Origin: an uncultured Pelagibacteraceae bacterium
Lineage (GTDB): Bacteria > Pseudomonadota > Alphaproteobacteria > Pelagibacterales > Pelagibacteraceae
Length of the DNA stretch: 64,000 bases
Assembly: GCA_902573385.1 (NCBI GenBank)
Contig: CACGJS010000001.1
Span: forward strand, 35,137 to 99,136
Direction: 5' to 3'
Below the pieces are notes generated by a model, which did not search any database, was not told where the DNA came from, and saw only the letters and a program-made list of their open reading frames with translations. Numbering within the stretch: the stretch's first letter is position 1; every line of letters begins with the position of its first letter. Position numbers and translations under genes: made by a program. Below, one piece after another: positions 11,549 through 23,588 of this stretch.

Positions 11549-13461
11549 TGCAAGATTATAAATTTTTAAAAGATATAAATTTTCCTTCTGATCTAAAAAA
11601 GCTATCTGAAAGTGATCTTAAGACACTCTCAGATGAACTTAGAGAAGAAATGATAAATGTAGTTTCTGAGACAGGTGGTCATCTTGGAGCAGGATTAGGA
11701 GTTGTAGAATTAACTGTTGCTCTTCATTATGTATTTGACACTCCAAATGATAAATTAATCTGGGATGTTGGTCATCAAACATATCCACATAAAATTTTAA
11801 CAGGAAGAAAAAATAAAATAAGAACTCTAAGACAAGGAAATGGATTATCTGGATTTACTAAGAGATCTGAAAGTGAATATGACCCGTTTGGAGCAGCACA
11901 TAGCTCAACCTCTATTTCTTCTGCTTTAGGAATAGCTGAAGCTAACAAACTATCTAATAAATCAAATAACGTGGTTGCAGTAATTGGTGATGGAGCAATT
12001 AGTGCAGGTATGGCTTATGAGGCAATGAATAATGCTGGAGCTTCAAAAGCTAAAATGATTGTAATTTTAAATGATAACGACATGTCTATAGCTAAACCAG
12101 TTGGAGCAATGAGAACTTATTTAGCAAGATTATTGTCAGGAAAAATTTATTTTAGTTTAAGAGAAACTTTTAGACTAATTGTTTCAGCTTTTTCAAAAAG
12201 ATTCAGTGCAAAAGCTGGAAAAGCTGAGGATTTTTTACGTTCAGCCGTAACTGGAGGAACACTTTTTAATTCTCTGGGTTTTTATTATATAGGACCAATT
12301 GATGGTCATGATCTAGATGCTCTTTTGCCCATTTTGAAGAATGCAAGAGACTCCAAACATAATGGTCCAATCATGATTCATGTAAAAACAAAAAAAGGTA
12401 AAGGTTATTCATATGCTGAAAAAGCAAATGATCATTATCATGGAGTTTCAAAATTTAATGTTGAAACAGGTGAACAGGTAAAAAGTAGCACAAATTTACC
12501 CGCTTATACGAAAGTTTTTGCAAACACTTTAGTTAAACATGCGCAAAAAGATAGTAAGATTGTTGGAATTACGGCAGCAATGCCTAGTGGAACAGGAATG
12601 GATATCTTTGCAAAAGAATTTCCCAAAAGAATGTTTGACGTTGGTATTGCTGAACAGCATGCAGTTACTTTTGCTGCTGGTCTAGCAACGGAGGGCTTTA
12701 AACCTTATGCTGCTATTTATTCAACTTTTTTACAAAGAGCCTATGACCAAGTAGTTCATGATGTTGCTATACAAAGTTTACCAGTTAGATTTGCAATTGA
12801 TAGAGCTGGTTTAGTTGGTGCAGATGGATCAACACATGCTGGCTCTTTTGATATAACCTATCTATCAACTTTGCCTAATTTTGTAGTTATGGCGGCAAGT
12901 GATGAGTCTGAACTGGTAAAAATGATTAATACTTCCATAGATATTAATGATCGGCCTAGCGCTATTAGATATCCAAGAGGAACAGGTATTGGATTAGAAT
13001 TACCTTCAATAGAAGAAAAAGTAGAGATAGGAAAAGGAAGAATAATTCAAGAAGGAAAAAAAGTTTGTATTTTAAGTTTAGGAACAAGATTAGAAGAATG
13101 TAAAAATGCTGCTGAAGAATTAAAGAATAAAGGAATAATCCCAACAATTATTGATGTAAGATTTGTAAAACCATTAGATGAAGAGCTTATTTTGAGATTT
13201 GCAAGAACACATGAAATAATGATTACTGTCGAGGAAGGTTCTATTGGAGGCTTTGGTTCACATGTTAAAAACTTATTAGCTGAAAAAGGTATTTTTGACA
13301 AAGGTTTAAAATTTAGATCTATGACACTCCCAGATATTTTTATTGAACAAGATAGCCCAAAGAAAATGTATGATGTTGCCGGTTTAAATGCAAAACAAAT
13401 TTCAAAAAAAATTTTAGATATTTTATTTATGCAAGACTCAATTAAAGTAGTAAAAAATTAG
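11548..13461 (+). CDS. dxs: 1-deoxy-D-xylulose-5-phosphate synthase
   Basis: [66 protein letters not shown] motifs. Confidence 0.97.
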   Translation: MQDYKFLKDINFPSDLKKLSESDLKTLSDELREEMINVVSETGGHLGAGLGVVELTVALHYVFDTPNDKLIWDVGHQTYPHKILTGRKNKIRTLRQGNGLSGFTKRSESEYDPFGAAHSSTSISSALGIAEANKLSNKSNNVVAVIGDGAISAGMAYEAMNNAGASKAKMIVILNDNDMSIAKPVGAMRTYLARLLSGKIYFSLRETFRLIVSAFSKRFSAKAGKAEDFLRSAVTGGTLFNSLGFYYIGPIDGHDLDALLPILKNARDSKHNGPIMIHVKTKKGKGYSYAEKANDHYHGVSKFNVETGEQVKSSTNLPAYTKVFANTLVKHAQKDSKIVGITAAMPSGTGMDIFAKEFPKRMFDVGIAEQHAVTFAAGLATEGFKPYAAIYSTFLQRAYDQVVHDVAIQSLPVRFAIDRAGLVGADGSTHAGSFDITYLSTLPNFVVMAASDESELVKMINTSIDINDRPSAIRYPRGTGIGLELPSIEEKVEIGKGRIIQEGKKVCILSLGTRLEECKNAAEELKNKGIIPTIIDVRFVKPLDEELILRFARTHEIMITVEEGSIGGFGSHVKNLLAEKGIFDKGLKFRSMTLPDIFIEQDSPKKMYDVAGLNAKQISKKILDILFMQDSIKVVKN

Positions 13462-13479
13462 ATTTAATTATAAAGATTT

Positions 13480-14562
13480 TTAACTGCACTGGGCTTTATG
13501 CATTAAATAATGATCTAATAGCACACAGTTTAACATTGCTTCGCCTACTGGAACAGCACGTATTCCTACACAAGGGTCATGTCTACCTTTTACTGAGATA
13601 GTTGTGTTTTTTCCAAACTTATCAATTGTTTTTCTACTTTTTAAAATTGATGAAGTTGGTTTAACTGCAAAAGAAATCACAATTTCTTGGCCACTTGAAA
13701 TTCCTCCTAGTATGCCTCCTGCATTATTTGATTTAAATATTAATTTTTTCCCTTTTTGTGAAATTTCATCAGAATTTTGTTCACCAGTCAATTGTGCTGA
13801 GTTCATTCCTGAACCTATATTTACACCTTTAACAGCATTAATGCTCATCATAGCAGAAGCAATATCCATATCTAATTTTGAATAAATGGGAGCACCTAAA
13901 CCAGCAGGAATTCCTCTTGCTCTTACTTCTATAATAGCACCACATGAAGATCCAGACTTTCTAATGCTAAGTAAATATTTTTCCCATAATTTTACAATCG
14001 ATTTATCAGGACAGAAAAATGGATTTTTTCTAATTGTTGAGTCATTCCATTTGTTTAAATCACACCCAAGTATTCCTAATTGAGTTACTGCACCAATAAC
14101 TCTAAATTTTTTACCTATTTTTTTTTCTAAAACTTTTTTTGCTATTGCACCAGCTGCCACTCTTGCTGCTGTTTCTCTAGCAGAAGATCTTCCACCACCT
14201 CTGTGGTCTCTAATTCCATATTTTTTAAAGTATGTAAAATCTGCATGTCCTGGTCTGAATTTATTTTTAATAGTTTCATAGTCTCTAGACCTCATATCCT
14301 TATTATAAATAATTAGAGAAATAGGTGTTCCAGTTGTTCTACCTTTGAATACTCCTGATAGAATTTGTACTTTATCATCTTCTTTTCTTTGAGTTGTAAA
14401 CTTAGATTGACCAGGTTTTCTTTTATTAAGTTCTATTTGAATATCTTCTTCTTTTATATCAATATTTGGTGGGCAACCATCAATTATACAGCCTATAGCA
14501 GGTCCATGTGACTCGCCCCATGTAGTGAAACGAAATAGCTTTCCAAAAGTATTAAATGACAT
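13480..14562 (-). CDS. aroC: Chorismate synthase
   Basis: [47 protein letters not shown] motifs. Confidence 0.97.
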   Translation of the reverse strand: MSFNTFGKLFRFTTWGESHGPAIGCIIDGCPPNIDIKEEDIQIELNKRKPGQSKFTTQRKEDDKVQILSGVFKGRTTGTPISLIIYNKDMRSRDYETIKNKFRPGHADFTYFKKYGIRDHRGGGRSSARETAARVAAGAIAKKVLEKKIGKKFRVIGAVTQLGILGCDLNKWNDSTIRKNPFFCPDKSIVKLWEKYLLSIRKSGSSCGAIIEVRARGIPAGLGAPIYSKLDMDIASAMMSINAVKGVNIGSGMNSAQLTGEQNSDEISQKGKKLIFKSNNAGGILGGISSGQEIVISFAVKPTSSILKSRKTIDKFGKNTTISVKGRHDPCVGIRAVPVGEAMLNCVLLDHYLMHKAQCS

Positions 14563-14595
14563 TATTTATATTATATAGAATATTTTGTTAAAATT

Positions 14596-15222
14596 ATGAA
14601 TCAAAAAAACGCATTAGGATTGAATAGTTGCTTTTTAGATCTAAAAGACCCAATTGAATTGTTTAAAATATGGATGGAAGAAGCAAAAACTGCTGAACTA
14701 AATGATCCAAATGCACTTGCCCTTGCTACAGCTGATATAAATGCAAAACCATCAGTTAGAATGGTTTTATTAAAAGATTTTAGTAAATCTGGTTTTATTT
14801 TTTATACAAATTTAGAAAGTCAAAAGAGCAATGAATTAAAAGAGAACCCCAAAGCTTCTATGTGTTTTCATTGGAAAAGCTTATTAAGACAGGTAAGAGT
14901 TAATGGCATATTAACAAAAGTGAATGAAGATTTAGCAGATGAATATTATAATTCTAGATCTTATGATAGTAGAATTGGTGCATGGGCCTCTAAACAAAGT
15001 AGAGCTTTAAAAAATAGAAAAGACTTAATTTTATCAATAGAGGAATATAAGAAAAAATATAATAAAAAAGATGATGTGCCGAGACCAAAGCATTGGTCCG
15101 GGTGGAATTTATTGCCATCAAATATTGAGTTTTGGTTAGATGGAGAAAGTAGAATTCATGAAAGACTTAAATATAATAAAGATGAAAAAGGAAATTGGAA
15201 TAAAATTTTATTAAATCCTTAA
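14596..15222 (+). CDS. pdxH: Pyridoxamine 5'-phosphate oxidase
   Basis: NAMALATA-like NALALATADINAKPSVRMVLLKDF; C-terminal W-G--SRIHERLKY. Confidence 0.94.
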   Translation: MNQKNALGLNSCFLDLKDPIELFKIWMEEAKTAELNDPNALALATADINAKPSVRMVLLKDFSKSGFIFYTNLESQKSNELKENPKASMCFHWKSLLRQVRVNGILTKVNEDLADEYYNSRSYDSRIGAWASKQSRALKNRKDLILSIEEYKKKYNKKDDVPRPKHWSGWNLLPSNIEFWLDGESRIHERLKYNKDEKGNWNKILLNP

Positions 15223-16232
15223 AAATTTCTTTCCAAACTAAAAGAAGTTAAATTTTCTAAAATAGTTTTTTGTTCTGAATTTTTAAATATACTTAAAGAA
15301 TTTGAAGCAAGATTAATAAAGTGGTCTGCTTTTTTATAACACTCACTAATTATATTATACTTTTTTATTAAATTTAAAGTAAAAGTTAGATCTAAGTCAG
15401 ATCTTCTATTTTGTTTAAAGAAGCTCGCTATTTTTTCTTTTTCAGAAGAATTTATTTTTTGGAATAATAAAATGATTGGTAATGTAATTTTACCTTCAAA
15501 AAAATCTTTACCTATTTTTTTTCCAAAAATTTTTACTTCCGAATTATAATCCAAAGTATCGTCCGCTATTTGAAAAGTTAAACCAATATTTTTTCCATAA
15601 AAATCTAAAGCATTTTTTTCTTTGCTTTCTGAGTTAGATAGAATAGCTCCAACTTTTGTAGCAGCAGAAAATAAAGCGGCAGTTTTAGATGAAATTATTT
15701 TTAAATAAGTTTCTTCAAGTATATCTATCTCTCCTTTATGTTGTAGTTGTAAAATTTCACCCTGGGCAATCTGTGCTGAAGTAGACGATAATAGTTTTAA
15801 AATTTCTAAATTTCCATCTTCAACCATCATTTCAAAACATCGACTTAAAAGATAATCTCCAATTAAAATTGAAGTTTGATTGCCCCAAATAGAATTAAGT
15901 GTTTTTTTTCCTCTTCTTAAGTCTCCAAAATCTATTACGTCGTCATGCATGAGTGTTGCGCTATGTATCAATTCCACACAGGCAGCTAAATTAATATCTC
16001 TTCCACCTTTTGTATATCCACACAATTTTGCTGAGCCTAATGTTAGTAGAGCTCTTAATCTTTTTCCACCACTCAGTATATGATAGTTGGTCATTTTTTG
16101 AACTAATTCTACATCACTAGCAAGTTTTGATTTTATTTTCTCTTCAACCAAGACCAATTTCTCATCCACAGATTCCTTGAGCTGATAATAAGAATTATTT
16201 ATTTGATTTTTAAGCTGTATAACTGTTCCCAT
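15219..16232 (-). CDS. ispB: Long-chain polyprenyl (octaprenyl-type) diphosphate synthase
   Basis: GGKRLRALL, LMHDDVIDFGDLRRG, FQIADDTLDY motifs. Confidence 0.88.
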   Translation of the reverse strand: MGTVIQLKNQINNSYYQLKESVDEKLVLVEEKIKSKLASDVELVQKMTNYHILSGGKRLRALLTLGSAKLCGYTKGGRDINLAACVELIHSATLMHDDVIDFGDLRRGKKTLNSIWGNQTSILIGDYLLSRCFEMMVEDGNLEILKLLSSTSAQIAQGEILQLQHKGEIDILEETYLKIISSKTAALFSAATKVGAILSNSESKEKNALDFYGKNIGLTFQIADDTLDYNSEVKIFGKKIGKDFFEGKITLPIILLFQKINSSEKEKIASFFKQNRRSDLDLTFTLNLIKKYNIISECYKKADHFINLASNSLSIFKNSEQKTILENLTSFSLERNF

Positions 16233-16343
16233 ATAAAATTAAGTTAGTATAATTAAGTTTTATTTATTACTTATCAATTGACGCACCTTAATCTTCAACT
16301 ATAAGTAGCTTTATATTAAATCAAAATTCTGTAAGGATTATAC

Positions 16344-17150
16344 ATGTTATCATTTTTTAAAAAGAAAAAAATAGTAGCTCATATTAGGCTAAATGGCGTA
16401 ATTGGAAATGCAGGTAAATTCAAACAAGGCATAGATTTTGCAGGCCAGGAGGAAATAATTGTGAAAGCTTTTTCTCTAAAAAAAGCAAAAGCCGTCGCAA
16501 TTACCATTAATTCACCCGGTGGATCGCCAGTACAGTCTCATTTGATATATAGATTTATTAAAGCTCAAGCTAAAAAAAATAAAAAAAAAGTTATTGTTTT
16601 TGCAGAGGATGTTGCGGCCTCTGGAGGGTATTTAATAGCGTGTGCTGGAGATGAAATATATGCTAACTCAAGTTCAATAATTGGATCAATTGGCGTTATT
16701 TATTCATCTTTTGGTTTTACAGAGTTAATAAAAAAAATTGGAGTTGAGAGAAGAGTTCATACTGCTGGAAAAAATAAAAGCACTTTAGATCCATTTCTTG
16801 AAGAAAAAACAGAAGATATTGAGAGACTTAAAAATATTCAGTTAGAACTTCACAAAGATTTTATAAAAGTAGTAGAAGAAAGTCGAAAATCTAAGCTTAA
16901 TAAGTCTGAAGTAGAATTATTTTCCGGAGAGTTTTGGTCTGGAAGTAAAGCAAAAGATCTTGGTTTAATTGACAATGTAGGCAATGCCAATGAAGTTTTG
17001 AAAGAAAAATTTGGTGAAGATGTTGTAATTAAAAAATTTGAAAAATCTAAAAGTTGGTTAAATAAAAAACTTTCTTCATCTAGTAATCAAATGGATCAAC
17101 TAGCAAACATTCTTGAAGAAAGATCTATCTGGCAAAGATATGGCTTCTAA
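16344..17150 (+). CDS. S49 family signal peptide peptidase (SppA/SohB-like)
   Basis: [39 protein letters not shown] motifs. Confidence 0.9.
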   Translation: MLSFFKKKKIVAHIRLNGVIGNAGKFKQGIDFAGQEEIIVKAFSLKKAKAVAITINSPGGSPVQSHLIYRFIKAQAKKNKKKVIVFAEDVAASGGYLIACAGDEIYANSSSIIGSIGVIYSSFGFTELIKKIGVERRVHTAGKNKSTLDPFLEEKTEDIERLKNIQLELHKDFIKVVEESRKSKLNKSEVELFSGEFWSGSKAKDLGLIDNVGNANEVLKEKFGEDVVIKKFEKSKSWLNKKLSSSSNQMDQLANILEERSIWQRYGF

Positions 17151-18024
17151 AAAAAAAACTACAAAACCTAAATTTCAATCTTTTCAGGATACTATATTTA
17201 ATCTTCAAAAATATTGGAGTAAACAAGGGTGTATTGTTTTACAGCCTTACGATATGGAAGTTGGAGCAGGAACTTTTCATCCAGCAACAACATTAAGGTC
17301 TTTAGGATCAAAACCTTGGAAGACAGCTTATGTTCAGCCATCAAGAAGACCAGCTGATGGAAGATATGGAGATAACCCAAATAGACTACAACACTATTAT
17401 CAGTTCCAAGTATTAATAAAACCTTCTCCAGATAATATAAAAAAACTTTATTTAAATAGTTTAACTGTTATTGGTATTAATCATAAAGAACATGACATTA
17501 GATTCGTAGAAGATGATTGGGAAAGTCCGACTTTAGGAGCTGCAGGACTTGGTTGGGAAGTATGGTGTGATGGAATGGAAATTACGCAATTTACTTATTT
17601 TCAGCAAATGGCAGGTTTTGAATGTAAGCCAGTTTCGGTAGAAATTACTTATGGACTTGAAAGAATCTGTATGTTTACTCAACAAACAAAAAATGTTTAT
17701 GATCTTTTATGGAATGATGAAGGAGTAAAATATGGTGAAGTATTTCAACAAGCAGAAAAAGAATTTTCAGCTTATAATTTTGAATATGCGAATACAGAAA
17801 ATTTATTTAAAATATTTGACATGTTAGAACTAGAAGCAAAAGCATTAGTGGAAAAAAAATTATCATTACCAGCATATGATCAGTGCCTAAAAGCAAGCCA
17901 TGTATTTAATATTTTAGATGCAAGAGGGGTTATTAGTGTAGCTCAAAGGGCAGGCTATATTGGAAGAATTAGAGGAATTACCAAAGGTGTTGCAGAAATT
18001 TGGTTAAGTAGCCAAACAAAATAA
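17140..18024 (+). CDS. glyQ: Glycyl-tRNA synthetase alpha subunit
   Basis: [42 protein letters not shown]-track start (17113, TTG) replaced by ATG at 17140. Confidence 0.97.
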   Translation: MASKKKTTKPKFQSFQDTIFNLQKYWSKQGCIVLQPYDMEVGAGTFHPATTLRSLGSKPWKTAYVQPSRRPADGRYGDNPNRLQHYYQFQVLIKPSPDNIKKLYLNSLTVIGINHKEHDIRFVEDDWESPTLGAAGLGWEVWCDGMEITQFTYFQQMAGFECKPVSVEITYGLERICMFTQQTKNVYDLLWNDEGVKYGEVFQQAEKEFSAYNFEYANTENLFKIFDMLELEAKALVEKKLSLPAYDQCLKASHVFNILDARGVISVAQRAGYIGRIRGITKGVAEIWLSSQTK

Positions 18025-20090
18025 TGTCTGAGTTTTTTTTAGAACTATTCAGTGAAGAAATTCCTACAAATTTACAAAAAAGTTCTCGTATTATTTTATT
18101 GGAAAATTTCCAAAATTTATTTGAAGAGAAACAGCTAACGTTTAAAAAAAGTTTAGCATATTCAACCCCAAATAGACTTATAATTTTATTTGAAGGATTA
18201 TCTAAAGAAATTACACAAAAAGCTGAAGAAGTAAAAGGACCAAACGTTAATGCTCCACAAAATGCAATAGAAGGTTTTTTAAGATCTCATAAAATAGAAA
18301 AAGAGCATTTATTTAAAAAAGTATTAGAAAAAAAAGAGTTTTATTTTTTCAAAAAATCATCAAAAAAAATTAAGACCTTTGACTTATTACAAGAGCAAAC
18401 TCCTTTAATTCTTAATAAAATACCATGGAAAAAATCAATGCGATGGGGAAATTTTAATCTTAATTGGGGAAGGCCGTTAAAATCAATATTAGCAACTTTT
18501 GATGAAAAAAATTTAAATTTTAAATTTCATCACCTAACTTGTGTAAATACAACTTTTGTCGATAAAGATTTCGAAGATAAAAAAAGGATATTTAAAAATT
18601 TTAAAGATTATAAAATTTTTTTTCAAAAATCAGGAGTAGTTATTGATCATAATTTGAGAAAAAAATTTATTGAAAAAGAAATTGAAAGAATTTCTAAAAA
18701 AAAGAATATTATTGTAGATATAAATAATAAACTTTTAGAAGAGGTAACAGGTTTAGTAGAAAAACCCAGTGTTTTAATTTGTAAATTTGACGAAATATTT
18801 TTGAAAATTCCAAAAGAAATCCTAATCATTACAATGCAACATCATCAAAAATATTTTCCAACATTTAATAAAAAAGGAAACATAACAAATGAATTTTTGG
18901 TAATTACTAATAATAAAGATACAAAAGGATTTATCAAATCTGGTAATGAACGAGTTGTAGAAGCAAGACTAAGTGATGCACAGTTTTTTTGGAAAAAAAA
19001 TAAATCACAAAATTTAGTCAAACAAGTCACTAAGTTGAAATTGATAAATTATTTTAAAGGTTTAGGTTCTTACTTTGATAAAGTACAGAGAATGCGAAAA
19101 TTAGGAGGCATGATCTCTGATGAACTACTTATAAGTAAAGATAAAGTTGAATTGTTATGTTCAATCAGTAAAGCGGATTTAATTTCTGATCTAGTGAATG
19201 AATTTCCAGAGTTACAAGGAATTATGGGAGGACATTTTGCTGAGGCCCAAGGTTTTGAAAAAGATATATCTTTAGCTTTAAGTGAACAGTATTTACCACA
19301 GGGTCTTATTAGTAAAGTGCCAAAAAAAAAATATAGCATTGCTTTATCATTGACTGATAAATTAGATACACTGGTTGGTTTTTTTGGCATAAATCAAAAA
19401 CCGACAAGTTCAAAAGATCCTTATGCACTAAGAAGATTAGCCTTAGGAATTATTAGATTATTAATAGAAAATAAAAATAATTTTAAATTAAGAGATTTAA
19501 TAAATTATTCAGAATCTCTTTATGAGGAACAAGAATTTAAATTTGATAATGACAATACTCAAAAAGAAATAATTAATTTTTTATTAGATAGATTAAGGTA
19601 TTATATGAAAGAAAAAAATATTAGAGATGATATTGTTGAAGCTAGTATAAGTTCTACTGATTTAAATAATATTACATTAATTTATAAAAAAGCTTTATAT
19701 TTAAATAAAATAATAGATACACAGATTGGAAAAGATATAATCTTAAGCTACAAACGATGTTCAAGTATTTTAGTCAGTGAACTCAAAGATGAGTCATTAG
19801 AGATTTTAAATACAGTTGATCCAGGAATCTTTAAAAACGAATACGAGAAAAATCTATATAAAAAAATTACGCAATTAAGAAAATATTTTGAGAATATTAA
19901 TAAAGATGAAAATTATAATGAAACACTTACTAATCTAGCAAATATAAAAGCAGTAATTTTTGAATTTTTTGATAACGTTATTGTTAATGATAATGAAATA
20001 ATCATCAAAAAAAACAGATTGGAACTTTTACAAATGTTATGTAAAACCTTCGATAACTATATAAATTTTTCTAATATTGAGAGCATTTAG
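18024..20090 (+). CDS. glyS: Glycyl-tRNA synthetase beta subunit
   Basis: LFSEEIPT N-terminus, MRWG, HHQKYFP, YALRRLALGI motifs; follows glyQ. Confidence 0.96.
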   Translation: MSEFFLELFSEEIPTNLQKSSRIILLENFQNLFEEKQLTFKKSLAYSTPNRLIILFEGLSKEITQKAEEVKGPNVNAPQNAIEGFLRSHKIEKEHLFKKVLEKKEFYFFKKSSKKIKTFDLLQEQTPLILNKIPWKKSMRWGNFNLNWGRPLKSILATFDEKNLNFKFHHLTCVNTTFVDKDFEDKKRIFKNFKDYKIFFQKSGVVIDHNLRKKFIEKEIERISKKKNIIVDINNKLLEEVTGLVEKPSVLICKFDEIFLKIPKEILIITMQHHQKYFPTFNKKGNITNEFLVITNNKDTKGFIKSGNERVVEARLSDAQFFWKKNKSQNLVKQVTKLKLINYFKGLGSYFDKVQRMRKLGGMISDELLISKDKVELLCSISKADLISDLVNEFPELQGIMGGHFAEAQGFEKDISLALSEQYLPQGLISKVPKKKYSIALSLTDKLDTLVGFFGINQKPTSSKDPYALRRLALGIIRLLIENKNNFKLRDLINYSESLYEEQEFKFDNDNTQKEIINFLLDRLRYYMKEKNIRDDIVEASISSTDLNNITLIYKKALYLNKIIDTQIGKDIILSYKRCSSILVSELKDESLEILNTVDPGIFKNEYEKNLYKKITQLRKYFENINKDENYNETLTNLANIKAVIFEFFDNVIVNDNEIIIKKNRLELLQMLCKTFDNYINFSNIESI

Positions 20091-22753
20091 TGAAAAAACT
20101 AATTTTAAACTTTAAATCAAAAGAGTCGAAAAAACTAAAAAATCCAAAAAATTTTCTTGGAGGAAAAGGTGTAAATCTTTCTCAAATGGGAAGAATGGGA
20201 CTACCTGTTCCACCTGGATTCACTATTTCAACTAACGTTTGTAAATTATTCTATCAAAATAATAAAAAACTAAATACTAAGATATTAAATGATATTAAAA
20301 ATCAATTAAAAATTATTGAAAAAGATTCTAATAAAAAATTTGGAGACTTAAAGAATCCTCTACTTGTATCTGTAAGGTCGGGGGCAAGAATTTCGATGCC
20401 TGGTATGATGGATACAATATTAAATTTAGGTTTAAATGATAAAACTGTTTTAGCCTTAGCCAAAAAAACTTCAAATATGAGGTTTGCAAAAGATAGCTAT
20501 AGAAGATTTATTCAAATGTATAGCAATGTCGTAATAGGTATAGAAAATTACAATTTTGAAGAATTAATTGAAAATTATAAGTTAACTAAAGGTGTTTTGC
20601 TAGATACTCAGTTGGATGAAAATGATTGGGATGGTTTAATTCATGACTTTAAAAAAATCATAAAAGAAAAAACAAAAAAAGATTTTCCACAAAATGTTTT
20701 TGATCAATTAAACGGAGCTATTAGTGCAGTGTTTTTATCATGGGAGAGTAATAGAGCGAAAGTTTATAGAAAATTAAATCAAATTCCATCAGATTGGGGT
20801 ACTGCAGTTAATGTTCAATCAATGGTTTTTGGTAATATGGGAAATGATTGTGCAACAGGAGTTGTCTTTACAAGAAATCCATCTGATGGAAAAAATGAAA
20901 TTTATGGAGAATATCTAATAAATGCTCAGGGTGAAGATGTAGTAGCTGGAACAAGAACACCTCAATACATTACTAAAAAAGCCAGAAAAAATGCAAAGGC
21001 AAAAGAAAAGTCTATGGAAGAGTCAATGCCAAAAGTATTTAAACAACTAGTTAAAATTTTAAAAGTACTAGAAAAATATTATAAAGATATGCAAGATGTC
21101 GAATTTACAGTCGAAAATAATAAATTATGGATGCTACAAACTAGATCAGGTAAAAGGACTTCTAAATCTGCAGTTAAAATAGCAGTAGATATGGTTAAAG
21201 AAAAACTTATTTCAAAAAAAGAAGCAATATTGAGAATTGACCCAAGTTCTTTGGATACATTGCTACATCCAACACTAGATGAAAAAAGTTCAATAAATAT
21301 TATAGCGAATGGTTTACCAGCCTCTCCAGGAGCTGCATGTGGAAAAGTTGTTTTTTCTTCAGATGAAGCTGAAAGATTAAATTCGATGATGCAAGATACT
21401 ATTTTAGTAAGAATTGAAACTTCACCAGAAGATATTCATGGAATGCATGCTGCAAAAGGAATTTTGACAGCAAGAGGCGGAATGACGAGTCATGCTGCAG
21501 TTGTAGCAAGAGGAATGGGAAGACCCTGTGTTTCAGGTTCGAGTGAAATTGATATTGATTACGAAAGAAGAAGATTTAAAACTTCATCTGTAGAAGTTAA
21601 AGAAGGTGATATAATTACCATTGATGGTTCATCTGGAAGAATTATTTTAGGAGAAGTAACAACAGTTAAGCCAGAAATTTCGGGAGATTTTTCAAAACTA
21701 ATGAATTGGGCCGATAGATATAGAAAATTAAAAGTTAGAACAAATTCAGAAACACCACTTGATACAAAAACTGCTAGAGACTTTGGTGCTGAAGGTATAG
21801 GTCTTTGTAGAACAGAACATATGTTTTTTGACCAAGAAAGAATTTTATCTGTTAGAGAGATGATTTTATCAAAAACAATTGAAGATAGAAATAAAGCATT
21901 AGACAAACTCTTGCCTCATCAAAGAAAAGATTTTACTGAAATATTTAAAATTATGTACGATCTACCTGTAACAGTAAGGTTACTAGACCCTCCGTTGCAT
22001 GAATTTCTTCCTAAGACTGAGAAGGAAATCAATGATATTGCAAAAGTAGTAGAGTTACCTTTAAAGGAAATTGAGTCAAGAATTAATGAATTACATGAAC
22101 AAAACCCTATGTTAGGACATAGAGGATGTAGATTAGGTATCTCATTTCCAGAAATTTACGAAATGCAATGTAGGGCAATTTTTGAAGCATTATCAGAGCT
22201 TAAGATTAAAAAAATAAAATCAGCTTTTCCTGAAATTATGATCCCATTGGTTTCAACCGAAGCAGAAATAAGAATTATGAAAGAATTAGTTGTAAGAATA
22301 GCAAATGAAGTTCAAAAGAAAAAAAATATTAAAATTGATTATACTGTAGGAACTATGATTGAGTTGCCAAGAGCCTCCTTAAAAGCAAAGGATATAGCGA
22401 AACATGCAGATTTTTTTAGTTTTGGAACTAATGATTTAACTCAAACGACATTTGGTTTAAGTAGAGACGATAGTGGAAAGTTTTTGAATGACTATATCGA
22501 AAATAAAATATTTTCTATCGATCCATTTATATCAATTGATGATGGCGTAGCTGATTTAATTGAAATTGCAACTGAAAGAGGAAGAAAACAAAATAAAAAA
22601 ATTAAACTTGGAATTTGTGGAGAACATGGTGGTGATCCCAAGAGCATTCGTTTTTGTGCGGAAACAGGGCTAGATTATGTTTCTTGTTCTCCTTATAGAG
22701 TTCCCGTAGCGAGATTAGCGGCTGCTCAAGCCGAATTATATAAAAAAAATTAA
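20090..22753 (+). CDS. ppdK: Pyruvate phosphate dikinase
   Basis: GGKGVNLSQM, VRSGARISMPGMMDTILNLG, GGMTSHAAVVARGMG, FFSFGTNDLTQTTFGLSRDD motifs; GTG start. Confidence 0.97.
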   Translation: MKKLILNFKSKESKKLKNPKNFLGGKGVNLSQMGRMGLPVPPGFTISTNVCKLFYQNNKKLNTKILNDIKNQLKIIEKDSNKKFGDLKNPLLVSVRSGARISMPGMMDTILNLGLNDKTVLALAKKTSNMRFAKDSYRRFIQMYSNVVIGIENYNFEELIENYKLTKGVLLDTQLDENDWDGLIHDFKKIIKEKTKKDFPQNVFDQLNGAISAVFLSWESNRAKVYRKLNQIPSDWGTAVNVQSMVFGNMGNDCATGVVFTRNPSDGKNEIYGEYLINAQGEDVVAGTRTPQYITKKARKNAKAKEKSMEESMPKVFKQLVKILKVLEKYYKDMQDVEFTVENNKLWMLQTRSGKRTSKSAVKIAVDMVKEKLISKKEAILRIDPSSLDTLLHPTLDEKSSINIIANGLPASPGAACGKVVFSSDEAERLNSMMQDTILVRIETSPEDIHGMHAAKGILTARGGMTSHAAVVARGMGRPCVSGSSEIDIDYERRRFKTSSVEVKEGDIITIDGSSGRIILGEVTTVKPEISGDFSKLMNWADRYRKLKVRTNSETPLDTKTARDFGAEGIGLCRTEHMFFDQERILSVREMILSKTIEDRNKALDKLLPHQRKDFTEIFKIMYDLPVTVRLLDPPLHEFLPKTEKEINDIAKVVELPLKEIESRINELHEQNPMLGHRGCRLGISFPEIYEMQCRAIFEALSELKIKKIKSAFPEIMIPLVSTEAEIRIMKELVVRIANEVQKKKNIKIDYTVGTMIELPRASLKAKDIAKHADFFSFGTNDLTQTTFGLSRDDSGKFLNDYIENKIFSIDPFISIDDGVADLIEIATERGRKQNKKIKLGICGEHGGDPKSIRFCAETGLDYVSCSPYRVPVARLAAAQAELYKKN

Positions 22754-23583
22754 ATTTCTAATTTAAAATCAATAGCAGGCACACTATGAGTTATGCTTCC
22801 GATTGAAATTCTATCAATACCAGTTGCTGAAATTTTTTTTACTGATTTTAAATTAATATTTCCTGAGGCCTCAGTTTCATAATACTTTTTGGCTATTTTA
22901 ACTCCAACCTTAAGTTTCTTAATGTTCATATTATCAAATAAAACTGTATTGAATTTGAGACCAATTATTTTTTTTAATTGATTTAGATTATCTACTTCAA
23001 CTGTAATTTTTCTTTTTTTTTTATTTTTAATAGCCAAATCAACTAAAGCTTTGATGTTAGAGCTTGCTATATGATTATCTTTAATTAAAAATTCGTCACT
23101 CAAGTTAAATCTATGGTTAACTCCACCACCTAGTTTTACAGCATACTTTTGTATTACTCTTAAAGTTGGAATTGTTTTCCTTGTACAACAAATTTTACAA
23201 TTTTTATTAACCAGCTTAACAAAATTATTTGTTTTAGTGGCAATGCCTGAGATATGACTTATAAAATTAAGAGCAACTCTTTCTCCAATTAATATATTTT
23301 CAGCTTTCCCTTTAATAATTGCTATTAAGGTATTTTTTTTTACAAAAGAACCTTCTTTTTTTTTAATTATAAATTTTATCTTTTTGTCAATTAGTTTGAA
23401 TGTTTGTTTTGCGAATTTCAAACCACCAATCATAGCTTCTTGATTAGAAATTAATTTAGCTTTTATAATTTTAGTATTTTTAATTAAGTTTGAAGTAATA
23501 TCGCCAGAAGGGTAAAGATCTTCGTTTAAAGCAAGTTTAACTGTATTATTAATATAATAATTGCTTAATTTAATTTGAGACAC
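22750..23583 (-). CDS. nadC: Nicotinate-nucleotide pyrophosphorylase
   Basis: CTRKTIPTLRVIQKYAVKLGGGVNHRFNLSDEFLIKDNH, EVDNLNQ. Confidence 0.95.
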   Translation of the reverse strand: MSQIKLSNYYINNTVKLALNEDLYPSGDITSNLIKNTKIIKAKLISNQEAMIGGLKFAKQTFKLIDKKIKFIIKKKEGSFVKKNTLIAIIKGKAENILIGERVALNFISHISGIATKTNNFVKLVNKNCKICCTRKTIPTLRVIQKYAVKLGGGVNHRFNLSDEFLIKDNHIASSNIKALVDLAIKNKKKRKITVEVDNLNQLKKIIGLKFNTVLFDNMNIKKLKVGVKIAKKYYETEASGNINLKSVKKISATGIDRISIGSITHSVPAIDFKLEI

Positions 23584-23588
23584 TTTTA

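Noticed and set aside
13604-14083. Two plus-strand ORFs within aroC
   Set aside because: Antisense to chorismate synthase; shadow ORFs.
17113-17139. TTG-start extension of GlyQ
   Set aside because: ATG at 17140 is a better start; the extension merely overlaps the upstream S49 peptidase end.
19070-19390. 106-aa minus-strand ORF within glyS
   Set aside because: Antisense shadow of conserved GlyS sequence.
21559-21906. 115-aa minus-strand ORF within ppdK
   Set aside because: Antisense shadow ORF.
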